A DNA stretch of 64,000 nucleotides, from contig JAGOLX010000005.1 in NCBI GenBank assembly GCA_017993835.1, forward strand, positions 8,019-72,018, read 5' to 3'. Each line of letters begins with the position of its first letter. The stretch's first letter is position 1. Positions 16,786-25,487 of this stretch are shown one piece after another. The translations under genes and the position numbers were made by a program. The notes under the pieces were generated by a model. It was given only the letters and a program-made list of their open reading frames with translations. It did no database searches and was not told the origin of the DNA. The stretch is from Phycisphaerae bacterium. GTDB lineage: Bacteria; Planctomycetota; Phycisphaerae; Sedimentisphaerales; Anaerobacaceae.

Positions 16786-18105
16786 ATGGGACTTAATGAT
16801 GAGGGGACGCGCGTTCGTGTCTTCATGTTGGGCTGGGAGTTCCCGCCGTTCATCAGCGGGGGACTCGGCACGGCCTGCTATGGCTTGACGAAGGCGCTGG
16901 ACCAACTGGGCGTGCGAGTGACATTCGTCCTTCCGAAGACGGTCGACAGCCAATACGCCACCCACGTGCGACTGTTGACCCCCCAGGCGAAGAGACAGAC
17001 GACCATCCGCAGGACATCTCAGACGGACGAACTGACCAACGTGAGTTTCCGGGCGATCATGTCGCCGCTGCGAGCCTACGCGACGCCGGAGACATACAAC
17101 GAGAGGATCGAGGAGACCCTGCGTCTTCAACGAGAGACCACGGTCTCGAGCGAGACGGGCGACGGGGGCACACGTGCGGACTATGCAGGGGATCTCTACC
17201 GGGAAGTCCATCGGTATGCCTCGATGGCCATGGAATTGGCGAAGGGCGAGGAATTCGACATTGTTCACGCGCACGACTGGATGACCTATCCGGCGGGCGT
17301 CGGGGTGGCTACGATCAGCGGAAAGCCTCTGGTGGTGCACATTCATTCGACGGAGTTCGACCGCAGCGGAGAGCACGTCAATCAGACGGTGTATGATATC
17401 GAGCGGGAGGGGATGCAGCGGGCGGACAAGGTGATCGCGGTTAGCCACTACACGCGCGGCATGGTGATCAGCCGCTACGGAATCCCAGGCGACAAGATCG
17501 ACGTCGTCTACAACGGGGTCGAGCGGGCCGGCGTGTGGTCCACGACGCCGGAGACCATCCGTCGGGAGGAGAAGATCGTTCTGTTCCTGGGCCGGATCAC
17601 CCTGCAGAAGGGACCCGAGTTCTTCCTCCATGCCGCCAAGAAAGTCCTGGATGTCATGGACAACGTGAAGTTCGTCATGGCCGGGTCGGGCGACCTGATG
17701 TATCGTTCGGTCGAGCTGGCGGCCCAGTTGGGGATTGGCAACAAAGTCCTTTTCACCGGCTTCCTTCGCGGCGACGATGTTCGGCGGATCTTCCGCATGG
17801 CGGACCTCTACGTGATGCCCTCGGTTTCCGAGCCTTTCGGGATCGCGCCGCTGGAGGCGCTGGACAACGACGTTCCCGTGATCATCAGCAAGCAGAGCGG
17901 CGTCTCGGAGGTGCTGCGTCACGCCTTGAAAGTGGATTTCTGGGACGTCAATGAGATGGCGAACAAGATCGTAGCGGTGCTGAAGTACCCGCCGCTGCGG
18001 ATGACGCTCCGCAACCATGGGAACTTCGAGGTCCGCAAGCTGCGGTGGCGCGACGCCGCGCAGCACTGCCTGCGGATCTACGAGGAGACGCTGGTGCCGG
18101 TGTAG
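16786..18105 (+). CDS. GT4-type glycosyltransferase (glycogen-synthase-like)
   Basis: A 439-residue GT-B-fold enzyme. The N-terminal domain opens MLGWEFPPFISGGLGTACYG (about 12-31), the Pro-Pro and Gly-Gly-Leu loop seen in glycogen/starch synthases, with FDIVHAHDWMTYPAGV near 165. The C-terminal domain has VLFLGRITLQKGPEF, VMAGSGDL and the donor-binding E-x7-E motif EPFGIAPLEALDND (about 368-381). The ATG at 16786 is preceded by GGTGAGGACAT. It is followed after 52 bases by a GH57 glucanase. The pair points to synthesis and remodelling of a storage alpha-glucan, probably from ADP- or UDP-glucose; the donor is not provable from sequence. Confidence 0.85.
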   Translation: MGLNDEGTRVRVFMLGWEFPPFISGGLGTACYGLTKALDQLGVRVTFVLPKTVDSQYATHVRLLTPQAKRQTTIRRTSQTDELTNVSFRAIMSPLRAYATPETYNERIEETLRLQRETTVSSETGDGGTRADYAGDLYREVHRYASMAMELAKGEEFDIVHAHDWMTYPAGVGVATISGKPLVVHIHSTEFDRSGEHVNQTVYDIEREGMQRADKVIAVSHYTRGMVISRYGIPGDKIDVVYNGVERAGVWSTTPETIRREEKIVLFLGRITLQKGPEFFLHAAKKVLDVMDNVKFVMAGSGDLMYRSVELAAQLGIGNKVLFTGFLRGDDVRRIFRMADLYVMPSVSEPFGIAPLEALDNDVPVIISKQSGVSEVLRHALKVDFWDVNEMANKIVAVLKYPPLRMTLRNHGNFEVRKLRWRDAAQHCLRIYEETLVPV

Positions 18106-18157
18106 TCGTCGCTGTGGAGCGAAGGATCGACAGGATCGGAAAGGATTGGAACGGATC

Positions 18158-19405
18158 ATGCCCTCGATATGCTTCTACTTTCAAGTCCACCAGCCGATGC
18201 GGCTGCGCCATTACACGGTCTTCGACAACGACGAGCGGTACTTCGATGAAGGCCGGAACGCCGCGATCTGCAAGAAGGTGGCCAACAAGTGCTATCTCCC
18301 CGCCAATCGGATGCTGTTGCGCCTCATTCAGCAACACAAGGGACGGTTCCGAGTCGCCTACAGTCTCACCGGCATCCTGCTGGAGCAGTTGGAGCGGTAC
18401 AGTCCCGAGGTGCTCAGCACGTTCCATGCCCTGGCGAAGACCGGGTGCGTCGAGTTCCTGGCGGAGACCTACTACCACAGTCTCAGCTTCCTCTATTCCC
18501 GCAAGGAGTTCATCGAGCAGGTCAGGAAGCAGATGGATGTCGTGCGTGATCTGTTCGGCCAGACACCGAAGGTCTTTCGCAACACCGAGCTGATCTACAA
18601 CAACGATCTGGGCCTGCTGATCGAGGCGATGGGTTGTTTCGACGCGATTCTCACCGAGGGCGCGGATCACGTCCTGGGCGATCGCAGTCCGAACTTCGTC
18701 TACCAGCCCAAGGGCTGCCGTCGGCTCAAGATGTTGCTGAAGAACTACTCGCTGAGCGACGACATTGCCTTCCGTTTTTCGAATCGCGACTGGGCGCAAT
18801 GGCCTCTGACGGTGGAGAAGTTCTCCAAATGGGTCAACGCGGTCAACGGCAACGGGAACGTGGTGAACCTGTTCATGGACTATGAGACGCTCGGCGAGCA
18901 TCAGTGGCAGGACACCGGGATCTTCGATTTCATGCGGCGTCTGCCCGAAGAGGTTCTCAAGCACTCCGACAACGACTTCAAGACGCCCAGCGAGGTCGTG
19001 GCCTCCTACGAGCCGGCCGGGACCATCGACGTGCCTCACGTTATCAGTTGGGCCGACACGGAGCGAGATCTTTCCGCCTGGCTGGGGAACCCCATGCAGT
19101 CCAACGCGATCCACGAGCTCTACCGCCTCGAAAAGCGGATCAAGCAGGCCAAGGACGAGAGACTTCTGACCGATTGGCGCCGGCTCCAGGCGTCGGATCA
19201 CTTCTATTACATGTGTACGAAGTACTTCGCCGACGGCGACGTGCACAAGTACTTCAATCCGTATGACTCGCCCTACGATTCGTACATCAACTTCATGAAT
19301 GTCCTGGACCATCTGGAACGGCGATGCGCCGTCAAGGAAACGCCGATCCTGTCCTGCGACAGCCTCCCGGCGAGCGGCATTCCGCTTGCCGCGGTTCCCG
19401 TCTGA
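18158..19405 (+). CDS. GH57-family glycoside hydrolase (alpha-amylase / glucanotransferase type)
   Basis: A 415-residue protein with GH57 motifs in order: motif 1 FYFQVHQPMRLRHY (near residue 6-19), the VEFLAETYYHSLSFLY segment near 105, motif 3 FRNTELIYNND with the putative nucleophile Glu (about 147), and motif 4 NLFMDYETLGEHQ with the putative acid Asp (about 235). The ATG at 18158 gives the motif-1 strand its usual N-terminal position; its binding site is weak (AAGGATTGG). It acts on alpha-1,4-glucans in the cytoplasm (no signal peptide). It is cotranscribed with the GT4 glycosyltransferase, so it probably trims, branches or degrades the polymer that enzyme makes. Confidence 0.85.
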   Translation: MPSICFYFQVHQPMRLRHYTVFDNDERYFDEGRNAAICKKVANKCYLPANRMLLRLIQQHKGRFRVAYSLTGILLEQLERYSPEVLSTFHALAKTGCVEFLAETYYHSLSFLYSRKEFIEQVRKQMDVVRDLFGQTPKVFRNTELIYNNDLGLLIEAMGCFDAILTEGADHVLGDRSPNFVYQPKGCRRLKMLLKNYSLSDDIAFRFSNRDWAQWPLTVEKFSKWVNAVNGNGNVVNLFMDYETLGEHQWQDTGIFDFMRRLPEEVLKHSDNDFKTPSEVVASYEPAGTIDVPHVISWADTERDLSAWLGNPMQSNAIHELYRLEKRIKQAKDERLLTDWRRLQASDHFYYMCTKYFADGDVHKYFNPYDSPYDSYINFMNVLDHLERRCAVKETPILSCDSLPASGIPLAAVPV

Positions 19406-19436
19406 AGAGGCTGTGCGGCACGCTCCGTGAGGAAAG

Positions 19437-19853
19437 ATGAATCTCCGAGTCATTCGCTGGGCGATTGGAATATGTGTTGCCTCCCTGTTCATCCTCTTGC
19501 TCACAGGCATCGGCTTCGTATTCGAATCGCACACTTTCCGGGCATCAGTCAGCGGGAAAATAACCGACGCTGAGGGCAACCCGATCGCAGGCGCAAAAGT
19601 CGAGTATTGTCTGGTGAATGCGCCTGGAGACACTATCGAGTACGACATGAGTTCGCAGACTGATTCAGAGGGAAGGTATTCGATGCGTCTTCCTGGTTTT
19701 GCCGTGGCCTTGGATACGTCACCCGACTATCTAAGGCTGGTTAGGATATCGGCCAATGGGTGCGCTCCTTTCACCGCATTCAAGGCACTCAAGAAGGGAC
19801 ACAATTCAGACTGCAACCATGTACTTACTGCTTGTGCAGAACGTGCCCAGTAG
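19437..19853 (+). CDS. Small membrane-anchored protein with carboxypeptidase-regulatory-like domain
   Basis: A 138-residue protein. An N-terminal membrane anchor or uncleaved signal (IRWAIGICVASLFILLLTGI, 6-25) is followed by a beta-sandwich of the CarboxypepD-regulatory-like type: ASVSGKITDAEGNPIAGAKV, then TDSEGRYSMRLP, the usual G-x-V-x-D-x-x-G-x-P-x-x-G-A and D-x-x-G-x-Y repeats. The ATG at 19437 has GAGGAAAG directly upstream. It lies 31 bases after the GH57 gene, but its local base use is less GC-rich than its neighbours. Likely exposed outside the cytoplasm; function unknown. Confidence 0.7.
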   Translation: MNLRVIRWAIGICVASLFILLLTGIGFVFESHTFRASVSGKITDAEGNPIAGAKVEYCLVNAPGDTIEYDMSSQTDSEGRYSMRLPGFAVALDTSPDYLRLVRISANGCAPFTAFKALKKGHNSDCNHVLTACAERAQ

Positions 19854-19919
19854 TCATGACTGAATCGGCAGCAAGCGGATGCAAAGGGATGGTCCCAAGG
19901 CCACCCCGGATCCACAGCG

Positions 19920-20945
19920 TCACGCCGTCGCAAGCAGTTCGGGGACCAGGCAACCCTCGCAGGGGCAAAAGGCGCGGATGTTCTGTTCGGGCGTCCCCGG
20001 CGGGACCTCGCAACCCGGTTGCAGGATGAACCGTTGACCGCCCATTTCCATGCACCGGCGAGCAGCGTGGGCCACGTCCTGCGGGGTGCCCTGCAACAGG
20101 ATTGCGGAGGGATCGAAGTTGCCGCAGAGGGTGGCGCTCGGGCCGACGACCGACCGCGTCTGGTCCAGGGGGACCATCCAGTCGATATCGAGGATGTCGC
20201 AGCCGGTCTGTGCCATCAGGCCGACGCTCCTGCTGATGTCGCCGCAGATGTGGAGCTTCACCGCGGCGCCGGCGTCATGGATCGCGTCGAAGAGCCGTTT
20301 CTCATAGGGCAGGACGAACTGCTCGTACATCGACGGGCTCACGAGACTGGCGACCGCATCGCCGACGCCGATCATGTCCGCGCCGGCCTGGACCTGTGCC
20401 CGGGCGAAGCGAATGGCGTTGTCCACCAGGGGGCCCGCCGCCTGCAAGTACATCTCGGGCTTGTCGATGAGGTCCATGAACATGCTCTCGACCCCTCGCA
20501 GGTCCGCATACTCCGCGAGCGGTCCCTCCACCCATCCCAGGACGCTGTGCGTCTGCCCGACAGCGCAGGCCATCTTCCGCACGCTCTCGACACGCTGTCG
20601 GGGACGCGGACTGTTCTCGATGTCGAACGCCTTGATCCGAGCGACGTCGTCGACCGAGCGGATCAGCAGGGCCCGCGGCTTGCCCACGCCGTGCTCGGGG
20701 TAGTCGAACTCCATGCCGTAGGCGGACGCCTCCCGCCATGGATCGCTGATGGCGCTGACCTGATCGAGGTGGAATGCCCGCGCCACCGCCAGTTGGGATT
20801 CGACGAGCACGTCGCCGTCGAGGTAGTAGTCGCGGTAGGTCCGCCCGATGAAGTTGGCCGACCAGGCCATGAAAATGGGCGTAACGGCGGGGCGATCGTG
20901 AGACTGGCCCCTGATGATTGCGTGAACCCGTTCTTTCGGCGTCAT
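19920..20945 (-). CDS. Uroporphyrinogen-decarboxylase-family protein, MtaA/CmuA-like methyltransferase
   Basis: A 341-residue TIM-barrel protein. The ATG at 20945 (MTPKERVHAIIRGQSHDRPA) is the family's typical start, preceded by GGGGACAG. It carries the zinc-ligand pattern of corrinoid-dependent methyltransferases: His and Cys in KLHICGDIS (about 240-248) and a second Cys in LQPGCEVPPGTP (about 315-326). True HemE lacks these and has different N-terminal arginines. It therefore probably transfers methyl groups from a corrinoid protein, or demethylates a methylated compound. No corrinoid protein is adjacent, so the partner must be encoded elsewhere. It is divergent from the oxidoreductase/isomerase/transporter cassette. 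Confidence 0.75.
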   Translation of the reverse strand: MTPKERVHAIIRGQSHDRPAVTPIFMAWSANFIGRTYRDYYLDGDVLVESQLAVARAFHLDQVSAISDPWREASAYGMEFDYPEHGVGKPRALLIRSVDDVARIKAFDIENSPRPRQRVESVRKMACAVGQTHSVLGWVEGPLAEYADLRGVESMFMDLIDKPEMYLQAAGPLVDNAIRFARAQVQAGADMIGVGDAVASLVSPSMYEQFVLPYEKRLFDAIHDAGAAVKLHICGDISRSVGLMAQTGCDILDIDWMVPLDQTRSVVGPSATLCGNFDPSAILLQGTPQDVAHAARRCMEMGGQRFILQPGCEVPPGTPEQNIRAFCPCEGCLVPELLATA

Positions 20946-21128
20946 ATCTGTCCCCGATGTCACGATATCGCGGGCCTCGGCCCGCCCAACCACGGCGCCC
21001 ATTATACGTCGCTCCGTCCCCACAAGCATGTCTTTTCCCGCGGAGTCTTCCGCGTCGCCTTGGTATGCATATTATCGGACGCCGGTTCGGGCGAGGCTTT
21101 TTTGCCGAGTTGCCGAGCGGAAATCCGT

Positions 21129-21157
21129 TTGCGGGCTTCTGATGGCTCTGGTAGAAT
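21129..21157 (+). promoter_or_regulatory. Sigma-70 promoter TTGCGG-N17-TAGAAT
   Basis: TTGCGG (21129-21134) and TAGAAT (21152-21157) with a 17-base spacer, 134 bases before the oxidoreductase ATG. It would drive the three-gene cassette. The rest of the 20946-21290 gap shows nothing coding. Confidence 0.5.
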
Positions 21158-21290
21158 CGCGCGCCGCCGGAATGTTGGAGGCTAGGCAGTGTTGAGAGTG
21201 CATGGCCATGGCCGGACAGAAAGGTTCACATCAGGAAGTCCCCGACGCGGGGTCTTGGAGCTGCGCGGGACGCGCGAAGGAGGTACCGGA

Positions 21291-22310
21291 ATGCTGCGAG
21301 TAGGGATTGCGGGTTTTGGGTTCATGGGTCGGATGCACTTCCGCCAGTGGAAGGCCGTCCAGGGAGCCCAGGTCGTCGCGATCTGTGATGCAAACCCGAA
21401 TATCAAGGAAGACACCAAGAGAGCGGTCGGCAACATCAAAGGGGCCGAGGGCGAGATCGACTTCGCAGGCATCGAGGTCTACCGGGATCTCGACCAGATG
21501 CTCGATGCGGCCCACTTGGATGCGATATCGATTACGCTGCCGACCTATCTGCACGCGGACTGTTCCGAGAAGGCCCTCTCTCGCGGCGTCCACGTGCTCT
21601 GCGAGAAGCCGATGGCGCTGACGGTCCCCGAGTGCAACCGGATGATCCGTGCGGCCGGCAAGAGCGGCAAGGTCCTCCAGATCGGGCACTGCGTGCGGTT
21701 CTGGCCCGAGTACGCCAAGGCCAAGGAGATCGTGGACAGCGGCCAGTACGGCCCCGTGGTCGCCGGCATGTTCCAGCGTCTGGGCTCGGCGCCCACGTGG
21801 AGTCCGGACAACTGGTTCACCGATGAGGCCCGCAGCGGCGGCGTCGCCCTCGACCTGCACATCCACGATGCGGACTACGTGCAATACCTCCTCGGAATGC
21901 CCAAGGCGGTGTGCAGCCATGGGGCGAAGGGGAGCAAGGGACAACTCATCCACATCGTCACCGAGTACGAGTACGGCCCGGACAAGGTCATCGTCGCCGA
22001 GGGCGGGTGGGGAATGAGCCCGACCTTCGGGTTCGAGATGAGCTTCAACGTCATCCTCGAGAAGGCGACTCTCGTCTACGATTGCACCCGCAGCCCGGCG
22101 TTCCGCGTCTGCCCGCGCGAGGGCCAGGCGTTCACGCCGCAGGTCGCGGCCGGAGACGGGTACAGCCGCGAGATCGAGCACTTTGCGAAGACCGTTCGCG
22201 GCGAATCCGTGCCCCAGGTCTTGACGCTCGAGCAGTCTCGTGACTCGGTCCGCCTCGTCGCGGCCGAAAGGAAGTCCCTGGACACCAACAAGAGAGTCGT
22301 GGTCAAGTAG
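21291..22310 (+). CDS. Gfo/Idh/MocA-family oxidoreductase
   Basis: A 339-residue NAD(P)-dependent dehydrogenase. The ATG at 21291 follows GGAGGT with 6-base spacing; the longer frame from 21189 has no such site. The N-terminal Rossmann fold shows VGIAGFGFMGRMHFRQW (G-x-G-x-x-G at about 8-13), the VCEKPMALT-like hinge is HVLCEKPMALTVPECNRM (Lys about 104), and the C-terminal domain has GGVALDLHIHDADYVQYLLG, where the His residues sit in the usual catalytic region. The family oxidises or epimerises sugars and inositols; the substrate is not predictable. It is followed by a xylose-isomerase-like protein and an MFS transporter, a common sugar-catabolic arrangement in planctomycetes. Confidence 0.9.
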   Translation: MLRVGIAGFGFMGRMHFRQWKAVQGAQVVAICDANPNIKEDTKRAVGNIKGAEGEIDFAGIEVYRDLDQMLDAAHLDAISITLPTYLHADCSEKALSRGVHVLCEKPMALTVPECNRMIRAAGKSGKVLQIGHCVRFWPEYAKAKEIVDSGQYGPVVAGMFQRLGSAPTWSPDNWFTDEARSGGVALDLHIHDADYVQYLLGMPKAVCSHGAKGSKGQLIHIVTEYEYGPDKVIVAEGGWGMSPTFGFEMSFNVILEKATLVYDCTRSPAFRVCPREGQAFTPQVAAGDGYSREIEHFAKTVRGESVPQVLTLEQSRDSVRLVAAERKSLDTNKRVVVK

Positions 22311-22359
22311 CACGGGCATCTTGCCCGTGATCCTGAACGCATGGGCGCTCGCGCCCATG
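22311..22359. repeat. Twin perfect hairpins between two cassette genes
   Basis: CACGGGCA-TCT-TGCCCGTG (22311-22329) begins immediately after the oxidoreductase stop codon, and CATGGGCGC-TC-GCGCCCATG (22340-22359) follows 10 bases later. Both stems are perfect. They lie inside the transcription unit, so they could trim or stabilise mRNA and set differential expression, or be copies of a dispersed repeat. Confidence 0.6.
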
Positions 22360-22380
22360 GTACTGTTGGAGATTGAAACG

Positions 22381-23199
22381 ATGAAATGCAAGAACTGGCC
22401 TGTAGCCGTATGCAGTTGGTCTCTTCGGACGGATGTCGCGGGCGTGGCTGCCGCATTGGAGGAACTGGGCATCCAGCACGTGCACCTCGGGATTCGCGCC
22501 GCGGTCGAGGACGGCAGCGGCAAAGTCCTCGATACGATCAAGGCGCAGAAGTGGACCATCACCAGCACGATGATCGACTTCCCGCAGGAGGACTACTCGA
22601 CGCTCGATACGATCAAGGTCACCGGCGGCGTCGTCCCCGACGAGCACTGGGAGCGGAACCGCGGCCTGTTCCAGGGCGCGGCCAAGGTCACCGCCAAGCT
22701 GGGCGTGAAGTACCTGTCGATGCACGCGGGCTTCGTCGATGAGAGCAAGCCGGCATACGCCGAGAAGGTGGCCACGCGGATTCAGACCCTCGCGGATATC
22801 GCGAAGGACAGCGGCCTGACGCTCCTGCTCGAAACCGGCCAGGAGACCGCCACGGAACTGCGGCACTTTCTGGAGAAACTCGATCACAAGTCGGTCGGCG
22901 TCAACTTCGACCCCGCCAACATGATCCTGTACGACAAGGGCGACCCGATCGAAGCGGTCCGCGTGCTCTCGCCGTGGATTCGCCACCTGCACGTCAAGGA
23001 CGCCGTCCGCACGACGAAACCCGGCACCTGGGGCAGCGAAGTCCCCTGGGGCGACGGCCAGGTCGGCATCGAGCGGTTCCTCGCGGTCCTCGGCGAGGTC
23101 GGGTACCAGGGCGCCATGGCCATCGAGCGCGAGGCCGGCGACAACCGCCTCGGCGACATCAAACTGGCTGCCCAGCGACTCAAGGCGGCCTGCAAATAG
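22381..23199 (+). CDS. Sugar phosphate isomerase/epimerase (xylose-isomerase-like TIM barrel)
   Basis: A 272-residue AP-endonuclease-2/xylose-isomerase-like barrel. The ATG at 22381 follows GGAG at about 10 bases. Metal-site residues expected in this family are visible: Glu in LLLETGQETA (about 161), Asp/Asn in GVNFDPANMILY (about 179), His in WIRHLHVKDA (about 205) and Glu in GAMAIEREAG (about 251). This pattern matches hydroxypyruvate-isomerase/tagatose-epimerase/IolE-like enzymes; the reaction cannot be fixed. It lies between the oxidoreductase and the MFS transporter and probably acts in the same sugar or inositol route. Confidence 0.85.
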   Translation: MKCKNWPVAVCSWSLRTDVAGVAAALEELGIQHVHLGIRAAVEDGSGKVLDTIKAQKWTITSTMIDFPQEDYSTLDTIKVTGGVVPDEHWERNRGLFQGAAKVTAKLGVKYLSMHAGFVDESKPAYAEKVATRIQTLADIAKDSGLTLLLETGQETATELRHFLEKLDHKSVGVNFDPANMILYDKGDPIEAVRVLSPWIRHLHVKDAVRTTKPGTWGSEVPWGDGQVGIERFLAVLGEVGYQGAMAIEREAGDNRLGDIKLAAQRLKAACK

Positions 23200-23226
23200 T
23201 GCGTCCCTGCGATTAAGGAGAACCAC

Positions 23227-24423
23227 ATGTTCGGAATGGACTCGGAGCTGTACCTCAAACTCAGTGCGATGATGTTCCTGGAATTCGCGGTCTGGGGGGC
23301 TTGGTACCCTGTTCTGGCCGCCCGACTCCTGGGACCGCTGAAGTTCACCGGCAAACAGACCGGGTGGATCTACGCGGCACTTCCGCTGGGCTGTATCTTC
23401 ATGCCGCTCGTGGCCGGCCAGGTGGCGGATCGGTGGGTCAACACGGAGTTCATTCTGGCCGGCGCGCATTTGGCTGGCACTCTGCTGCTGTTCATCGCGG
23501 CCTGGAAGCGGAAGTTCACCTCGCTCTTCGGCACGCTGATGGTGTACGCTCTGTTCTACGCCGCGACCTTGCCCCTGGTGAACTCGCTGATGTTCCGCCA
23601 TCTGGCGGCCAATGGCGTCAGCGACAAATCCCCCTACATCTTCATGTGGGCGCCGATCGCCTGGGCCTTGGCAGGGTACTTCCTGACGGGGTGGCGCTGG
23701 ATCTTCAAGACCGGCGAAGAGGGCCGGGATTGCCTCGTCCTTGCGGCGGTGCTGTCGGTCGTGATGGCCGTGGTTTGCGGCACCTTGTTGCCTGAGACGC
23801 GCCCTCTAACTACGGCAGGCGCCAGTGCCCTGGGGATGCTCAAGAACTCCAGCTTCCTGATCTTCATCCTCATCTCGATGATCGCCCCCGGCATGATGCA
23901 GTTCTACTTCCTGGGCACCGCCCAGTTCATGCAGGACAACGGGATCGCCCCGAAGAATGTCCCGGCGGCCATGGCGATTGCCCAGGCAGTGCAGGCGGCC
24001 GCAACCCTGTTCCTTCTTGGCCGGCTCGTCGAGCACGCCGGCTACAAGTGGACGCTGACGGTGGGAGCCGCCTCCTGGCTGGTGATGTATATCATCTACG
24101 TGATGCCCAGGCCTGCGGCGGTGATTGCCGTGAGCCAGGCATTTCACGGCTTGGCGTACGTCTTCTTTATCATCGCGGGCCAGATGTTCGCGGGGGCCGT
24201 GGCGCCCGAGGGGGCCGGAGGCTCCATGCAGGGTTTGGTCTTCACCGCCCAGAGCGGAATCGCCTTGTTCCTGGGGACGCAGTTCGCCGGGATCGTGATG
24301 GACAAGTGCCGGGTGGAAGGCAAGTTCCAGTGGCAGAAGCTCTGGATGGTCCCCGGCGTTATCATGCTGGCCTGTGTCCTGGCGCTGATCCTGCTGTTCA
24401 AAGGGACCATTCCGACGCAATGA
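23227..24423 (+). CDS. MFS transporter of the nucleoside:H+ symporter (NupG/XapB) type
   Basis: A 398-residue membrane protein with about 12 helices (for example FAVWGAWYPVLAARLL, HLAGTLLLFIAAWKR, VLAAVLSVVMAVVCGTLL, AFHGLAYVFFIIAGQMFAG). The start MFGMDSELYLKLSAMMFLEF with an early FLEF-x-WGAW-Y stretch and the later QGLVFTAQSGIALFLGTQF resemble the NupG/XapB family. The ATG at 23227 has AAGGAGA at 6 bases. It closes the three-gene cassette 27 bases after the isomerase. Planctomycete members often neighbour sugar oxidoreductases and may import sugars rather than nucleosides, so the substrate is left open. Confidence 0.85.
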   Translation: MFGMDSELYLKLSAMMFLEFAVWGAWYPVLAARLLGPLKFTGKQTGWIYAALPLGCIFMPLVAGQVADRWVNTEFILAGAHLAGTLLLFIAAWKRKFTSLFGTLMVYALFYAATLPLVNSLMFRHLAANGVSDKSPYIFMWAPIAWALAGYFLTGWRWIFKTGEEGRDCLVLAAVLSVVMAVVCGTLLPETRPLTTAGASALGMLKNSSFLIFILISMIAPGMMQFYFLGTAQFMQDNGIAPKNVPAAMAIAQAVQAAATLFLLGRLVEHAGYKWTLTVGAASWLVMYIIYVMPRPAAVIAVSQAFHGLAYVFFIIAGQMFAGAVAPEGAGGSMQGLVFTAQSGIALFLGTQFAGIVMDKCRVEGKFQWQKLWMVPGVIMLACVLALILLFKGTIPTQ

Positions 24424-24492
24424 TGCCGAGGACGGCGGGCCGGGCGCTCGTGACGACGCGATGTTCTTCCGGTGGGCGAGAAACGCAGTCGG

Positions 24493-25326
24493 TCAGACGG
24501 TGAACTTCTGGAATTCCGTCATGAGCGCCTTGACCCGGGGACCGGGGACGCCTTGCCCGATGACCGTCCCGTCGAATCTCACCACGGGCACGATGTCCTT
24601 CGTCGTAACCGCGATGAACAGCTCGTCCGCTGCAGCGGCCTGCGCAGGCGTGACGCACTGCTCGCGGATGGGCATGCCCACGTTGGTGGCGGCCTTGACG
24701 ATGAAGTGTCGTGTGATCGAGGGCAGGATGTTGGCCGCCAGCGGGGCGGTGCATAGGGCGCCGTCGATGATGGCGAAGAACGCCGAGCCGGCGCCCTCGG
24801 TGATCAGGCCCGCGTCGTCCACGAGAATCGCCTCGTCACAGCCGCGGTCTGCGGCCTCCTGGCGGGCCAGGATGTTCGGCAGCAGATTCAGCGACTTGAT
24901 GTCGCACCGCTTCCATCGCAGGTCCGGATGCGTACAGACGGAGATCCCCTTGGCCTTGTCCTTGGTGCTATCGGGCGCCTCGCTGATCGTGAGGAAGAAG
25001 TTCGGCTGGATGTCCTTGGTCCAGGTGTGATTTCGCGGGGCGGAGCCTCGGGTCACGTGGAAGTAGATCTTGGCGTTGGCCAGGCCGGCGGCCTTGAAAG
25101 CCGCGAGCACCCGCTCGCGGATTGTTCCGATCTCGATGCCCGTAATGCGGATGGCGGCCATGCTGGCCGCGAATCGCTGCAGGTGTTCGTCCAGCGCGAA
25201 GAGCTTGCCGTTGTAGCTGCGAAGGACCTCGTAAACCCCGTCGCCGAAATAAGTTCCGCGATCCAGGTGCGTGGGGTCCAGGGTTTCCATGGGGACGAGT
25301 TTGTCGCCGATCATCGCCAGTTTCAT
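24493..25326 (-). CDS. Class IV aminotransferase, D-amino-acid-transaminase-like
   Basis: A 277-residue PLP enzyme. The ATG at 25326 (MKLAMIGDKLVPMETL) gives the family length; GGGAG lies about 10 bases upstream. Conserved features: RGTYFGDGVYEVLRSYNG, the substrate-carboxylate motif FHVTRGSAPRNHTW (R-x-H as in D-amino-acid transaminase), the PLP-binding Lys in CDIKSLNLLPNILA (about 146), and ILVDDAGLITEGAGSAFF. The R-x-H motif favours D-alanine/D-glutamate chemistry over the branched-chain enzyme, which lacks it. It is convergent with the MFS gene and divergent from rplU. Confidence 0.85.
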   Translation of the reverse strand: MKLAMIGDKLVPMETLDPTHLDRGTYFGDGVYEVLRSYNGKLFALDEHLQRFAASMAAIRITGIEIGTIRERVLAAFKAAGLANAKIYFHVTRGSAPRNHTWTKDIQPNFFLTISEAPDSTKDKAKGISVCTHPDLRWKRCDIKSLNLLPNILARQEAADRGCDEAILVDDAGLITEGAGSAFFAIIDGALCTAPLAANILPSITRHFIVKAATNVGMPIREQCVTPAQAAAADELFIAVTTKDIVPVVRFDGTVIGQGVPGPRVKALMTEFQKFTV

Positions 25327-25406
25327 CAAGGTGCTCCCGAAAACGGTTCCATCCACCTCCGAGCGGCGTCCGAGCCGACAGGGAACAAAAATCCTGTGGA
25401 AAAGTC

Positions 25407-25435
25407 TTTACTTTTGTATCGGCATACACTATCCT
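25407..25435 (+). promoter_or_regulatory. rplU promoter TTTACT-N17-TATCCT
   Basis: TTTACT (25407-25412) and TATCCT (25430-25435) are spaced by 17 bases in an AT-rich stretch, giving a leader of about 45 bases before the rplU ATG. Confidence 0.45.
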
Positions 25436-25487
25436 TTTGGTTTTGCCAAGATTCAGATATTTGAACCGTTGGACCGGAGTTTCGCAC

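Noticed and set aside
19920-20945. Annotation as HemE uroporphyrinogen decarboxylase
   Set aside because: It has the zinc-ligand His/Cys pattern of corrinoid methyltransferases and lacks the HemE N-terminal signature.
24493-25326. Annotation as branched-chain aminotransferase IlvE
   Set aside because: The VTRG-x3-R-x-H motif and the 277-residue length fit D-amino-acid transaminase better.
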